A DNA stretch of 64,000 bases. It comes from CAVPTL01 sp963729195 (lineage in GTDB: Bacteria > Actinomycetota > Thermoleophilia > Gaiellales > JAICJC01). Under the pieces are notes generated by a model, which made no database searches, was not told the DNA's origin, and saw only the letters and a program-made list of their open reading frames with translations. How positions within the stretch are numbered: position 1 is the stretch's first letter; each line of letters starts with the position of its first letter. This document shows positions 16,774 through 24,134 of the stretch, in pieces. The translations under genes were made by a program, and so were the position numbers. The stretch is taken from the NCBI GenBank assembly GCA_963729195.1, contig CAVSNF010000020.1, forward strand, positions 124,001 to 188,000. Reading direction: 5' to 3'.

Positions 16774-17493
16774 GTGTTTCGGCTGGCGCTGCTGAATCCG
16801 AACACCGACGAACATCACACCGCGGCGATGCGCGGCGTGGCGCTGGAGGCGCTGCCCGCAGGGTGTGAGGTGACGGCGGTCAATCCTCCCCGCGGCCCGG
16901 CGTCGATCGAGAGTGAGGCCGACGCGGTGGTGGCGGCGGCCGAGGTGGCCGCGCTGGTGCGCTCGCTCGCCCCCCACGACGCCTACCTGATCGCATGCTT
17001 CGGAGATCCGGGACTGGACGCCGCCCGCGAGCTGACCGACGCGCCGGTGGTCGGCATCGGCGAGGCCGCCTATATCGCCGCCACCCTGGTGGCCAAGCGG
17101 TTTGGGATCATCACCACGCTGCCGCGCGGAATCCCGGCGCTGGAGGAGGCGGTGGAAGCCCGGGGCCTCAGTTCTCGCTGCGCCGGGATCGTGCCGCTCA
17201 ACATCCCGGTGGCGGAGCAGGGCAGCCACCACCCCGACACCACGCCGGCCATCATCGCCGCCGGCACGCGGCTGGTGGCGGATCGCGGCGCCGACGCGCT
17301 GATCCTGGCCTGCGGCGGCATGGCCGACGTCTCGCGGGCGGTCACCGAGGCGGTGGGAGTACCGGTGTGCGACGGCGTTGCGTTTGGATCGACGCTGGCG
17401 TTCTCGCTGTGGAGCTGCGGTCTTCATACCAGCAAGGCGGGCGCCTACGCGGTGCCCGAGCTGATCCCCTACGTCGGTATGCAGGACTCGTAG
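16774..17493 (+). CDS. Asp/Glu/hydantoin racemase family protein
   Basis: This is a 239-residue member of the aspartate/glutamate/hydantoin racemase family, which uses two cysteines as acid/base catalysts. Candidate catalytic residues are Cys in LIACFGDPG near residue 74 and Cys in ILACGGMAD near residue 177. The N terminus (LALLNPNTDEHHTAAM) has the NPNT signature of hydantoin racemases. The GTG start lies two bases after the cyclic amidase stop. It would interconvert D- and L-hydantoins so that a stereospecific amidase can use both. Confidence 0.87.
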   Translation: MFRLALLNPNTDEHHTAAMRGVALEALPAGCEVTAVNPPRGPASIESEADAVVAAAEVAALVRSLAPHDAYLIACFGDPGLDAARELTDAPVVGIGEAAYIAATLVAKRFGIITTLPRGIPALEEAVEARGLSSRCAGIVPLNIPVAEQGSHHPDTTPAIIAAGTRLVADRGADALILACGGMADVSRAVTEAVGVPVCDGVAFGSTLAFSLWSCGLHTSKAGAYAVPELIPYVGMQDS

Positions 17494-17495
17494 CG

Positions 17496-18527
17496 ATGTG
17501 GGCGGCGACGTTCCGGGAGTACGGCGGCCCGGAGATGATGCTGTGGGAGGAGCTGGACGACCCGGCCTGCGGCGGCGACGACGTGCTGGTGCGGGTGCGG
17601 GCCTGCGGCGTCAACCACAGCGACCTGGACTCACGGGCGGGCAGCTCTCGCTGGCCGTTCACGATGCCGTGGGTGCTGGGTGCCGAGTTCGCCGGGACGG
17701 TGGCCGCCGTCGGCCGCGACGTCCAGGGCATCGCTGTGGGCGACCCGGTCACCGCCTACCAGCAGTTCTCCTGCGGGACGTGTTCGGCCTGCGTGCGCTG
17801 GCGGCAGGATCTGTGCGAGCGCTTCACCGTGTACGGCACCGACCGCTGGGGCGGCTACGCCGAGCTGGTGCAGGTGCCCGCGCGGGCAATCATTCCGCTG
17901 CGCAACGAGCGCGACTTCCCGATCGCGGCTGCAGCCCAGTGCGTGGTGTCGACGGCGTGGTCGATGGTGACCACGGTGGCCGCTGTCCGTCCGGGCGAGA
18001 CGGTGTTGGTGCCGTCGGCGTCGGGCGGCGTGGCCGGAGCCGCCGTCCAGGCCGCGGGGATCGCGGGTGCCCGGGTGATCGCCTCGGTGGGTTCGCCGGA
18101 GAAGATCGACGCGGTGCGGGCGCTGGGAGCCGATGTGGTGTTCTGTTACGCCGAGAGATCGATCGCCGAGGCGGTGGCCGAGGCCACCGGCGGACGGGGG
18201 GTGGACGCGGTGGTCGACACCACCGGCGGGCCGCGCTTCGCCGAGCACATGGCAGCGATGGCCCCCGATGGTCGGCTGGTCACCTGTGGCGCGCATGCGG
18301 GCGAGGTGGTGCCGCTGGACATCATCGAGCTGTTTCGCCACGGCCATCGCATCCTCGGTTTCCGGGTGGCCTCGCCGGATGAGATCCGGGTCGCCTTGCA
18401 GATGGCGCTGGAGGGCCGGATCGTCGTGCCGATCGACCGCAGCTTCGGGCTGAGTGAGGCCGCCGCCGCGCATGCGTATATGGACGAGCGCCGTCATGTC
18501 GGCAAGATCGTGCTGGTGTCGGAGTGA
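17496..18527 (+). CDS. Zinc-containing alcohol dehydrogenase/quinone oxidoreductase (MDR)
   Basis: This is a 344-residue medium-chain dehydrogenase. Residues 35-45 (CGVNHSDLDSR) carry the catalytic zone, CGTCSACVRWRQDLC is a cysteine cluster resembling the structural-zinc loop, and the cofactor loop is SGGVAGAAVQ near residue 178. The tail ERRHVGKIVL is typical. ATG 17496 lies two bases after the racemase stop, and the end overlaps the TudS-like gene by GTGA. It is therefore in the same operon as the hydantoin-type enzymes and may oxidise or reduce a side-chain or ring intermediate. Confidence 0.88.
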   Translation: MWAATFREYGGPEMMLWEELDDPACGGDDVLVRVRACGVNHSDLDSRAGSSRWPFTMPWVLGAEFAGTVAAVGRDVQGIAVGDPVTAYQQFSCGTCSACVRWRQDLCERFTVYGTDRWGGYAELVQVPARAIIPLRNERDFPIAAAAQCVVSTAWSMVTTVAAVRPGETVLVPSASGGVAGAAVQAAGIAGARVIASVGSPEKIDAVRALGADVVFCYAERSIAEAVAEATGGRGVDAVVDTTGGPRFAEHMAAMAPDGRLVTCGAHAGEVVPLDIIELFRHGHRILGFRVASPDEIRVALQMALEGRIVVPIDRSFGLSEAAAAHAYMDERRHVGKIVLVSE

Positions 18528-19072
18528 GCCGGACGGTGTGTTATCTGGCTCATTGCCTGCTGAACGCCAACTCCAAGGTGGACGAGGGCGCGCGCTGTGC
18601 GGGGGTGTACTCGCCGGTGGTGGCGCTGCTGCGCGAGCGCGGTGCGACCATCCGCCAGATGCCGTGTCCCGAGCTTGCTTTCGGCGGCACCCGCCGGTTC
18701 TGGGCGGTGCGCGAGCAGTACGACACGGTGGCGTTTCGCTCACACTGCCGGCGGCTGGCCGAGCCGGTCGCAGCCCAGATCGAGGCCGACCTGACCGCCG
18801 GATCACGGGTCGTGATCGTTGGCATCGACGGCAGCCCGTCCATGGGGGTGGAGCTGACCGCCTCCAGCGACGAGTGGGGCGGGCGCCCGGACAAACCGCG
18901 AGACGAGGATTACCCGGTGACGCCCGGTGCGGGGATCTTCACCGAGACGCTGCTCGAGCTGCTCGGGGATCGCACCCGCGCGCGGGTGGTCGGGATCGGG
19001 CAGGATCTGCTCGACTACGACGAGCGGCAGGAGCTGGCGAAGCTGAGCGACGCGGTGGCCGATGCAGGGTGA
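18524..19072 (+). CDS. TudS-related putative desulfidase (copy B)
   Basis: This is a 182-residue paralogue of the protein at 11109-11651. The same blocks are present: AHCLLNANSK, GARCAGVYSP, MPCPELAF, RRFWAVREQ and GIDGSPSMGV. Three conserved cysteines (AHC, GARC, MPC) are candidate iron-sulfur ligands; the second Cys of the GARCC doublet in copy A is Ala here, so it is probably dispensable. The GTG start overlaps the dehydrogenase stop, placing this copy inside the hydantoin-type operon. It is followed by the small partner gene at 19062, which overlaps it by 11 bases. Confidence 0.77.
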   Translation: MSRTVCYLAHCLLNANSKVDEGARCAGVYSPVVALLRERGATIRQMPCPELAFGGTRRFWAVREQYDTVAFRSHCRRLAEPVAAQIEADLTAGSRVVIVGIDGSPSMGVELTASSDEWGGRPDKPRDEDYPVTPGAGIFTETLLELLGDRTRARVVGIGQDLLDYDERQELAKLSDAVADAG

Positions 19073-19376
19073 CGGCCGTTCCCGCCGGATCGCCGTGGTG
19101 GCCGACTCGGTCGTGAACCCGCCGGCGGGCGCTCCGGACGAGCTGGCCAGGCTCGCTGATCAGGGCTGGGGTGTGATCGCGCTGTGTCCAGACGACCTGG
19201 TGCCGCAAGCGCGTGAGGCGTGGCGCTCAGCGATCGTCGACCAGGCGGTCACCTTCCTGGACGACGGCTATCAGCTGGCGCTTGCCGGTCCGGTGACGAA
19301 CGAGGTCACCGCGTTCGTAGCCGCGTTAGCCGCCACCGGGCACAGCCTGACCGAACGCGTCGACCTGGCCGAGTAG
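19062..19376 (+). CDS. Small alpha/beta protein, partner of TudS-like desulfidase (copy B)
   Basis: This is a 104-residue protein related to that at 10740-11108. It shows the same beta-strand/loop blocks (IAVVADSVVNPPAG, GWGVIALCP, GYQLALAGPVTN). Its start lies inside the TudS-like gene, implying translational coupling. Function is unknown; a role as sulfur acceptor, subunit or electron partner is speculation based only on its twice-repeated linkage. It is the last gene of the long plus-strand run that starts at 14122. Confidence 0.7.
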   Translation: MQGDGRSRRIAVVADSVVNPPAGAPDELARLADQGWGVIALCPDDLVPQAREAWRSAIVDQAVTFLDDGYQLALAGPVTNEVTAFVAALAATGHSLTERVDLAE

Positions 19377-19382
19377 ACCGAC

Positions 19383-19865
19383 TCAACCGCTGGGATCGTG
19401 TGGCCACGGCATCAGCGCGCAGCGGTGCGTGGCCTCCTCGATCTCGTCGGGAGATGCGTGAAACGGACGTTCCTTGACGCGGTGATCGGCATCGTCATCC
19501 CAAACGACCACGACCCTGAGCTCGTCCAGCGCCACACCGATGTCCCACAGATCGCGCGACAGGCGCAGGTTGCCGTGGATGCTGGTGTTCGGCGGCAGTG
19601 TGCCCAAGCCCAGTGGCTGGTCGAGCTTGCTGCCCATGCCTGCCGAGAAGCATGCCTCCAGATTGCGTGCTGCGACGCGGCCGGCATTGACGAACTCGAA
19701 CTCGACCTCGGCCAGCTCGTCGGTGAGCGAGAGGCCGACCCGGGTGAACGCCATCCTGGCGCTCTTGCGCCATCGGCGCAGCTCCCTCCACCCTTCCCCA
19801 ACAGCGGCGAAGATCACGACCAAGACGACCAGCTTGGCAATACTCGTGACCATGGCAGCAAGCAT
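19383..19865 (-). CDS. Membrane-anchored protein of unknown function
   Basis: This is a 160-residue protein with one N-terminal membrane segment (residues about 5-23, SIAKLVVLVVIFAAVG) followed by a soluble domain rich in short beta strands (LAEVEFEFVNAGRVAARNLEA, ELRVVVVWDDD). The pattern resembles a small immunoglobulin-like or beta-sandwich domain exposed outside or at the membrane. No family is recognised. It converges on the TudS operon and has two copies of the palindromic repeat just upstream of its start. Confidence 0.6.
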   Translation of the reverse strand: MLAAMVTSIAKLVVLVVIFAAVGEGWRELRRWRKSARMAFTRVGLSLTDELAEVEFEFVNAGRVAARNLEACFSAGMGSKLDQPLGLGTLPPNTSIHGNLRLSRDLWDIGVALDELRVVVVWDDDADHRVKERPFHASPDEIEEATHRCALMPWPHDPSG

Positions 19866-19888
19866 GCCCTCAGTCTAGAGCCTGGGCT

Positions 19889-19925
19889 GAGTGAATAATT
19901 GGTGCCAGGCACCAATTATTCACTC
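19889..19925. repeat. Palindromic repeat, copy with AATT variant arms
   Basis: This is a perfect 37-base palindrome with arms GAGTGAATAATTGGTGCC around a single central A. It differs from the main form by having ATT-GG instead of AAC-GG in both arms; the two arm changes are compensatory and keep the stem paired. It is followed 11 bases later by another copy, in the gap between divergent genes. Confidence 0.85.
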
Positions 19926-19935
19926 GACCGTTGGT

Positions 19936-19968
19936 GGTGAATAACGGTGCCAGGCACCGTTATTCACC
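19936..19968. repeat. Palindromic repeat, main form
   Basis: This is a perfect 33-base palindrome with arms GGTGAATAACGGTGCC around a central A. With the copy at 19889-19925 it forms a tandem pair, the only pair in the window and the only copies between divergent genes. Confidence 0.85.
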
Positions 19969-20011
19969 GAGCCCGTTTGACTGCACCAGATCATCTGACT
20001 AAGGTCAGACA

Positions 20012-20887
20012 ATGGATCGGGCGACCGTCGAGGATGTGCGGCGTTTCAATCGCACGGTGACCGAGCAGGTTGGAGCACTTGACGAGACGTATCTCGGTCG
20101 CGGCCGGCCGCTGGGTGAGACGCGGCTGCTGTGGGAGATCGGCACCGACGGGGCGGAGGTGCGGGCGCTGCGACGCCGGCTCGGGATCGATGCCGGCTAC
20201 GCCAGCCGCCTGCTGCGCTCGCTCGAGGTCGAGGGGATGGTGGCGGTGGAAGTCGACAGTGGCGATCGGAGAGTACGGCGAGCGCGGCTGACCGAGGCCG
20301 GGCTGGCCGAGCGCGCAGAGCTCGATCGGCGCGCCGACGGGATGGTGATCTCGATGCTGGAGTCGCTCGACGAGCGCCGGCGAACTCGCTTGGTGGAGGC
20401 CATGGGCGACGTCGAGCGGCTGTTGCGAGCATCGATGGTCACGATCGCCGTGGCCGATCCGGCGAGCGCCGACGCCCGCTGGTGCATGCAGCAGTACTTC
20501 GCGGAGCTGGCTGTTCGATTTGACGCCGGGTTCGATCCCGCAGCCAGCATCCCGACCGGAGATCTTGTCGCTCCCAACGGGCTGCTGCTGGTGGCGCACT
20601 TGCGGGAGCGGCCGGTGGGATGTGCGGCGCTCAAGACCCCCGCGGACTCTCCGCCGGAGGTGAAGCGCATGTGGGTGGCTCCGGAGGCCCGCGGCCTCGG
20701 GCTGGGACGCCGGCTGCTGTGCGAGCTCGAGCGGCACGCCAAACGCGGAGGTGCCACCACCATTCGCCTGGAGACCAACCGGGCGCTGGCCGAGGCGGTC
20801 AAGATGTACCGCAGCGCCGGCTACCGGGAGGTGGCTGCGTTCAACTCAGAGCCGTACGCCCATCACTGGTTCGAGAAGCGCTTGTAG
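20012..20887 (+). CDS. MarR-type HTH fused to GNAT acetyltransferase
   Basis: This is a 291-residue two-domain protein. Residues about 1-140 form a MarR-like winged helix (LLWEIGTDGAEVRALRRRLG, YASRLLRSLEVEGMV, wing GDRRVRRARLTEAG). Residues about 145-290 form a GNAT acetyltransferase with the acetyl-CoA loop ARGLGLGRRLL and the C-terminal YRSAGYREVAAFN. MarR-GNAT fusions are a recognised architecture in which the regulator also carries an acetyltransferase domain. The target is unknown; the LysE exporter immediately convergent at 20894 is a possible functional partner. Confidence 0.87.
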   Translation: MDRATVEDVRRFNRTVTEQVGALDETYLGRGRPLGETRLLWEIGTDGAEVRALRRRLGIDAGYASRLLRSLEVEGMVAVEVDSGDRRVRRARLTEAGLAERAELDRRADGMVISMLESLDERRRTRLVEAMGDVERLLRASMVTIAVADPASADARWCMQQYFAELAVRFDAGFDPAASIPTGDLVAPNGLLLVAHLRERPVGCAALKTPADSPPEVKRMWVAPEARGLGLGRRLLCELERHAKRGGATTIRLETNRALAEAVKMYRSAGYREVAAFNSEPYAHHWFEKRL

Positions 20888-20892
20888 GCGCT

Positions 20893-20902
20893 GCTATTCA
20901 CC
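20893..20902. repeat. Half-copy of the palindromic repeat
   Basis: GCTATTCACC matches the right outer arm of the repeat, in particular the copy ending at 29040. The minus-strand exporter gene ends inside it (GGTGAATAG, stop TAG at 20894-20896), as happens with full copies elsewhere. The core GGTGCC is absent, so this could be a remnant or chance. Confidence 0.4.
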
Positions 20903-21538
20903 GCGCTGAGTAAACGCCAACCGCACGCCGATCGCGATCATCGCCAGCCCGCCGGCGGCGCGCACCCGCTCCAGCCGCCTGGGGGCTTTTGTGAACCACT
21001 CCCGAGCGGTGCCTGCGGCCAGCGCCCACAGCCCGTCGGAGAGCAGCGCGATCAGGACGAAGATGCCACCCAAGAGCAGGATCTGGAGCGGCACCTGGCC
21101 GGCCGACTTGTCCACAAACTGCGGCAGGATGGCGGCGAAGAACACGATCGCCTTGGGGTTGGCCATGCCCACGAAGAAGGCATCGCCGACATGCCGGCGG
21201 GTACTGCGCGCACCGCCGTTGGCGGCCACCAGCTCACTCAAGCCGCGCCGGTGGCGGATGGCCTGCACGCCGAGGTAGACCAGATAGGCCGCGCCCAGCA
21301 GCTTGATCACGGTGAAGACGGCGATCGACCGCGACACGATTGCGCCGATCCCGATCGCCACCGCGACCACCTGCACATACACGCCGGCGGCGTTGCCCAC
21401 GACAGTCGCCAACCCGGCGACGCGCCCGGACGTGAGTGAGCGGCTGACCACGAACACCACACTCGGTCCCGGGATGGCGATCACGATGAACGCAGTCACG
21501 CAGAAGGCCAGCAGGTGTGTGGTGGGCAGCATCTGCAA
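20894..21538 (-). CDS. LysE/RhtB-family amino acid exporter (copy A)
   Basis: This is a 214-residue membrane protein with about six hydrophobic segments. The family signature PGPSVVFVVSRSL is at residues 24-36 and NPKAIVFFAAILPQF near residue 128. It is closely similar over its whole length to the exporter at 28359-28997 (shared SRSLTSGR, YLVYLGVQAIRHRRGLSE, TAREWFT), so the two are recent paralogues. Members export amino acids or homoserine lactones. It converges on the MarR-GNAT gene. Confidence 0.88.
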   Translation of the reverse strand: MQMLPTTHLLAFCVTAFIVIAIPGPSVVFVVSRSLTSGRVAGLATVVGNAAGVYVQVVAVAIGIGAIVSRSIAVFTVIKLLGAAYLVYLGVQAIRHRRGLSELVAANGGARSTRRHVGDAFFVGMANPKAIVFFAAILPQFVDKSAGQVPLQILLLGGIFVLIALLSDGLWALAAGTAREWFTKAPRRLERVRAAGGLAMIAIGVRLAFTQRGE

Positions 21539-21558
21539 ACTCTAACTCGGGTGCGGCC

Positions 21559-21974
21559 TCAGCTTCCAGACCAGCCGGTGACGTGTTCACGTCGAGCGCG
21601 ATCACCGGGCCGTGAGGAGGACGTTCGCGGTACTGGGGGTAACGCTCGGCGAGCAGTTGCAGGGCCTGTGCGGCTTCGGCTTCGGCGACATCCTCGAGCA
21701 CCCGGGCACGGCCGTCTGCCCGCACCCACCAAAGCGCTGTCCAGTCGTCGTCGTAGTGGTCGGCCAGAAGCGCAGCCCGAGGTTCCACGGCGATGTCGGC
21801 CAGCCGCGCCAGCCGCCGACTCGCCTTCGGCTTGTGGTCGACCGCGTGATAGATGACATCCCCGGCCGCGGCGAAGCACACCGGCACGATCCGCGGGCGC
21901 CCCTGCGGCGTGACGGTCGCAAACCGGGCGACCCGGGCCGCGCTCAGAAGCTGTCGGGCACGGGCCTCGTCCAC
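21559..21974 (-). pseudogene. PPOX-class F420-dependent oxidoreductase, frameshifted near its 3' end
   Basis: This is a split-barrel flavin/F420-binding protein of the pyridoxamine-phosphate-oxidase-like class (TIGR03668-like: ARFATVTPQGRPRIVPVCF, HYDDDWTALWWVRADGRARVL). GTG 21974 is the start. The frame runs to IALDV and then continues into unrelated sequence overlapping the exporter gene. Restoring one G near 21587 gives the family's normal ending, HVTGWSGS, with a stop at 21559. The break removes only the last eight or so residues, so function may survive or this may be a read error. It lies four bases from the luciferase-like gene, another F420-type enzyme. Confidence 0.72.
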
Positions 21975-21978
21975 CGCG

Positions 21979-22818
21979 TCAGTCGGAGCCGTTGAGTTCT
22001 GCCATGACCCGCTCGACCTGGTCGAGTCGTTCCTCGACCAGCGCCAGCCGGGTGGAGGGCAGCCAGAACAGCACCCGCTCGACGCCCAGATCGGCGTAGC
22101 GCTGGAGCGCCGCGACGTCGGTGGGCGCTCCCGCCACGATCACCGGAACCCGCCGGCCCGCCTGCTCATGCAACAGCGGGATGCGGTCGGCGAGCGCGTC
22201 GTTGTGGTTCGGGATCCAGGCGTCGCCGTACTCCAACACCCGATCGAACACGGTCGGGCCGGCCCCGCCCACCAGGATCGGCGGGTACGGCTTCTGCAGC
22301 GGCTTGGGATCGCACCAGATGGCGTCGAAGTTGACGAACTCGCCGTGGAAGGTGGCCTCGTGCTGCGTCCAGATCTCACGCATCGCCAGCATCCGCTCGC
22401 GCATCAGACGCATCCGCGTGCGCGGATCGGTGCCGTGGCTTCGCAGCTCCTCCCGGTTCCAGCCGGCGCCGATGCCGAAGTCGAAACGGCCGCCCGAGAG
22501 GTGATCGAGACTGGCCACCTGCTTGGCGGTGACGATCGGGTCGCGCTCGGTGACCAGGCACACGGCGGTGCCGACCCGCAGCGAGCGGGTGACCGCCAGC
22601 GAGGTGGCGATCGCGACGAACGGGTCGTAGGTGCGCGAGTACTTGCGCGGCAGCGGGGGAGCGCCCTCGCGGCCGCCCCACGGCGTCTCCCGGCTGGAGG
22701 GGATGTGGGTGTGCTCGGCGTACATCAGCCAGCGATGGCCGCGCGCTTCCACCAGCCGCGCCAGGTCGTCCGGCCGCACCGCATCGTCAGTCGGGAAGTA
22801 GGCGAGTCCAGCGTCCAT
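21979..22818 (-). CDS. LLM-class F420-dependent oxidoreductase
   Basis: This is a 279-residue luciferase-like monooxygenase-fold enzyme. It has the typical blocks YAEHTHIPSSRETPWGG, VGTAVCLVTERDP, TAKQVASLDHLSGGRFDFGIGAGWNREE and PYPPILVGGAGP. Family members use reduced coenzyme F420 or FMN. I start it at ATG 22818 (an in-frame TTG at 22833 would overlap the upstream stop). It lies in a minus-strand run between a solute-binding-protein gene and the PPOX gene. The substrate is unknown. Confidence 0.85.
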   Translation of the reverse strand: MDAGLAYFPTDDAVRPDDLARLVEARGHRWLMYAEHTHIPSSRETPWGGREGAPPLPRKYSRTYDPFVAIATSLAVTRSLRVGTAVCLVTERDPIVTAKQVASLDHLSGGRFDFGIGAGWNREELRSHGTDPRTRMRLMRERMLAMREIWTQHEATFHGEFVNFDAIWCDPKPLQKPYPPILVGGAGPTVFDRVLEYGDAWIPNHNDALADRIPLLHEQAGRRVPVIVAGAPTDVAALQRYADLGVERVLFWLPSTRLALVEERLDQVERVMAELNGSD

Positions 22819-22829
22819 CGCGCATGCAT

Positions 22830-24017
22830 TCAAGCACGCTGAGGTTGCCCCAGTAGCCGTGCCACCTCGGCGGCGGCCTGGGTGAGGGCGGCATCGACGT
22901 CCCGTGTGCCTGCGGCCACGTCATGCACGGCGGCACCGATCACCCGCGTTGCCTCCTCGGCGTTGGCGCCGCTCATCAGCGGCTTGGCAGCGTCGTGCAT
23001 CGCCCGCAGGGTCTCGTAGTACTCCTGTCCAAAGCCGCGCTGCCACACTCCGGAGTCGCCCATGGTGCTGGTGCGAACCGGTGCACCGCCGCGGCTGACG
23101 CGCTCGTCATTTGCCCGCTTGGAGGTGATCCATGCGATGAACCTCCAGGCGGCTTCGGCCTGCTCGGGGTCGGCGGCTCGGGTGATCGCCCAAAACCACA
23201 CGCCCAGGATGCCGACACCGCCGGGGATCTCGGCCAATCCGAACGTCCCGGCCAGCTCTCCGGCCGGCCCGGAGGGGTCATTCAGCACCGGCACCCACCA
23301 GTGGCAGTTGATCATCTGGGCAGCGGTTCCCTCGGCCAGCGCCGCGATCGAGTCTTCGAACGTCCACTCCTCGGTGCCCTTGGGCGCACACGTCGCATAG
23401 ACGTCGGCGTATGTGCGGAGGGCTTCTCGCGCCTGGGGCGAGTCGATCGTGATCGCGCCGTCGCTCTGCTGCACCGCTCCTCCGGCGGCGAACAGGTAGT
23501 TGCACCACTCCTCGGCGGCGTTGTAGTCGGCCCGCGGCTGCATGGCCATGCCGGCCCTGTCGGTGGTGGTCAGCGCTTCGGCGTTGGCCGCCAGTTCGGC
23601 GAGGGTGCGGGGCGGCGCCAGGCCGGCCTCGGCGTACAGATCCTTGCGGTAGATCAGCCCGAACGACCAGGTGTAGAAGGGCACACCCCAGGTCTTGCCG
23701 TCCATCACGGCGGCCTCGCGCAGGGCCGGCGCAAAATCGTCCCAGTCCAGCTCGGGGGTGGCGGCGAGCAGGTCGTCGATCGGCTGGATCAACTCCTGCG
23801 TGACCCAATCGTGCGTCCACGGATTGTCGAAGATGACCACGCCGTTTGGGGCCTCTGGGCGATCAATCGAGCCCATGATCTGCTCCAGCATGTGGTCGTA
23901 GTGCATCGCGTCGACGGTCACCGTCAGGCCTGGGTTCTCGCGCTCGAAATCGGCTGCCAGAGCGGCCACCAGGTGGCTGTCGGGGATGTCTTCCATCACG
24001 ATTCGCAGGCTGGTCAT
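22830..24017 (-). CDS. Family-1 extracellular solute-binding protein without a signal peptide
   Basis: This is a 395-residue protein with the fold pattern of sugar-type ABC binding proteins (FERENPGLTVTVDAMHYDHMLEQIM, GKTWGVPFYTWSFGLIYRKDL, EAAWRFIAWITSKRAND). It begins MTSLRIVMEDIPDSH with no hydrophobic leader or lipobox, and no upstream in-frame extension supplies one. It is therefore predicted to be cytoplasmic, which is odd for this family. No ABC permease or ATPase genes are nearby; an APC permease is divergent at 24135. It could be a cytoplasmic ligand sensor or a protein with a lost export signal. Confidence 0.82.
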   Translation of the reverse strand: MTSLRIVMEDIPDSHLVAALAADFERENPGLTVTVDAMHYDHMLEQIMGSIDRPEAPNGVVIFDNPWTHDWVTQELIQPIDDLLAATPELDWDDFAPALREAAVMDGKTWGVPFYTWSFGLIYRKDLYAEAGLAPPRTLAELAANAEALTTTDRAGMAMQPRADYNAAEEWCNYLFAAGGAVQQSDGAITIDSPQAREALRTYADVYATCAPKGTEEWTFEDSIAALAEGTAAQMINCHWWVPVLNDPSGPAGELAGTFGLAEIPGGVGILGVWFWAITRAADPEQAEAAWRFIAWITSKRANDERVSRGGAPVRTSTMGDSGVWQRGFGQEYYETLRAMHDAAKPLMSGANAEEATRVIGAAVHDVAAGTRDVDAALTQAAAEVARLLGQPQRA

Positions 24018-24053
24018 GGATGCCTCCGGGGGGGTTTGGGCGGGCAGGTTGAC

Positions 24054-24063
24054 TGTACGTACA
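24054..24063. promoter_or_regulatory. Candidate operator palindrome TGTACGTACA
   Basis: A perfect ten-base palindrome lies in the 117-base gap between the divergent binding-protein and APC permease genes. Position and symmetry fit a dimeric repressor site. The GntR-family regulator at 27136, the last-but-one gene of the same plus-strand run, is the most obvious candidate binder. Confidence 0.45.
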
Positions 24064-24134
24064 ACATGACGGTATGTTCTTCCGACATTCGGACCATCCT
24101 AGAGCACCATCTTCCCGAAAGGAAAGGAATCGCA

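Noticed and set aside
19889..19968. CRISPR array
   Set aside because: Only two palindromic units with different arms and an 10-base spacing; other copies are kilobases apart, so there is no repeat-spacer structure.
21234..21558. A C-terminal extension of the PPOX protein over the exporter gene
   Set aside because: It is out of phase with the exporter on the same strand and arises from a one-base loss near 21587; the family ends at 21559.
22923..24134. An N-terminal extension of the APC permease by about 400 residues
   Set aside because: The extension is antisense to the binding-protein gene and resembles no permease; ATG 24135 has a good ribosome-binding site and the normal family start.
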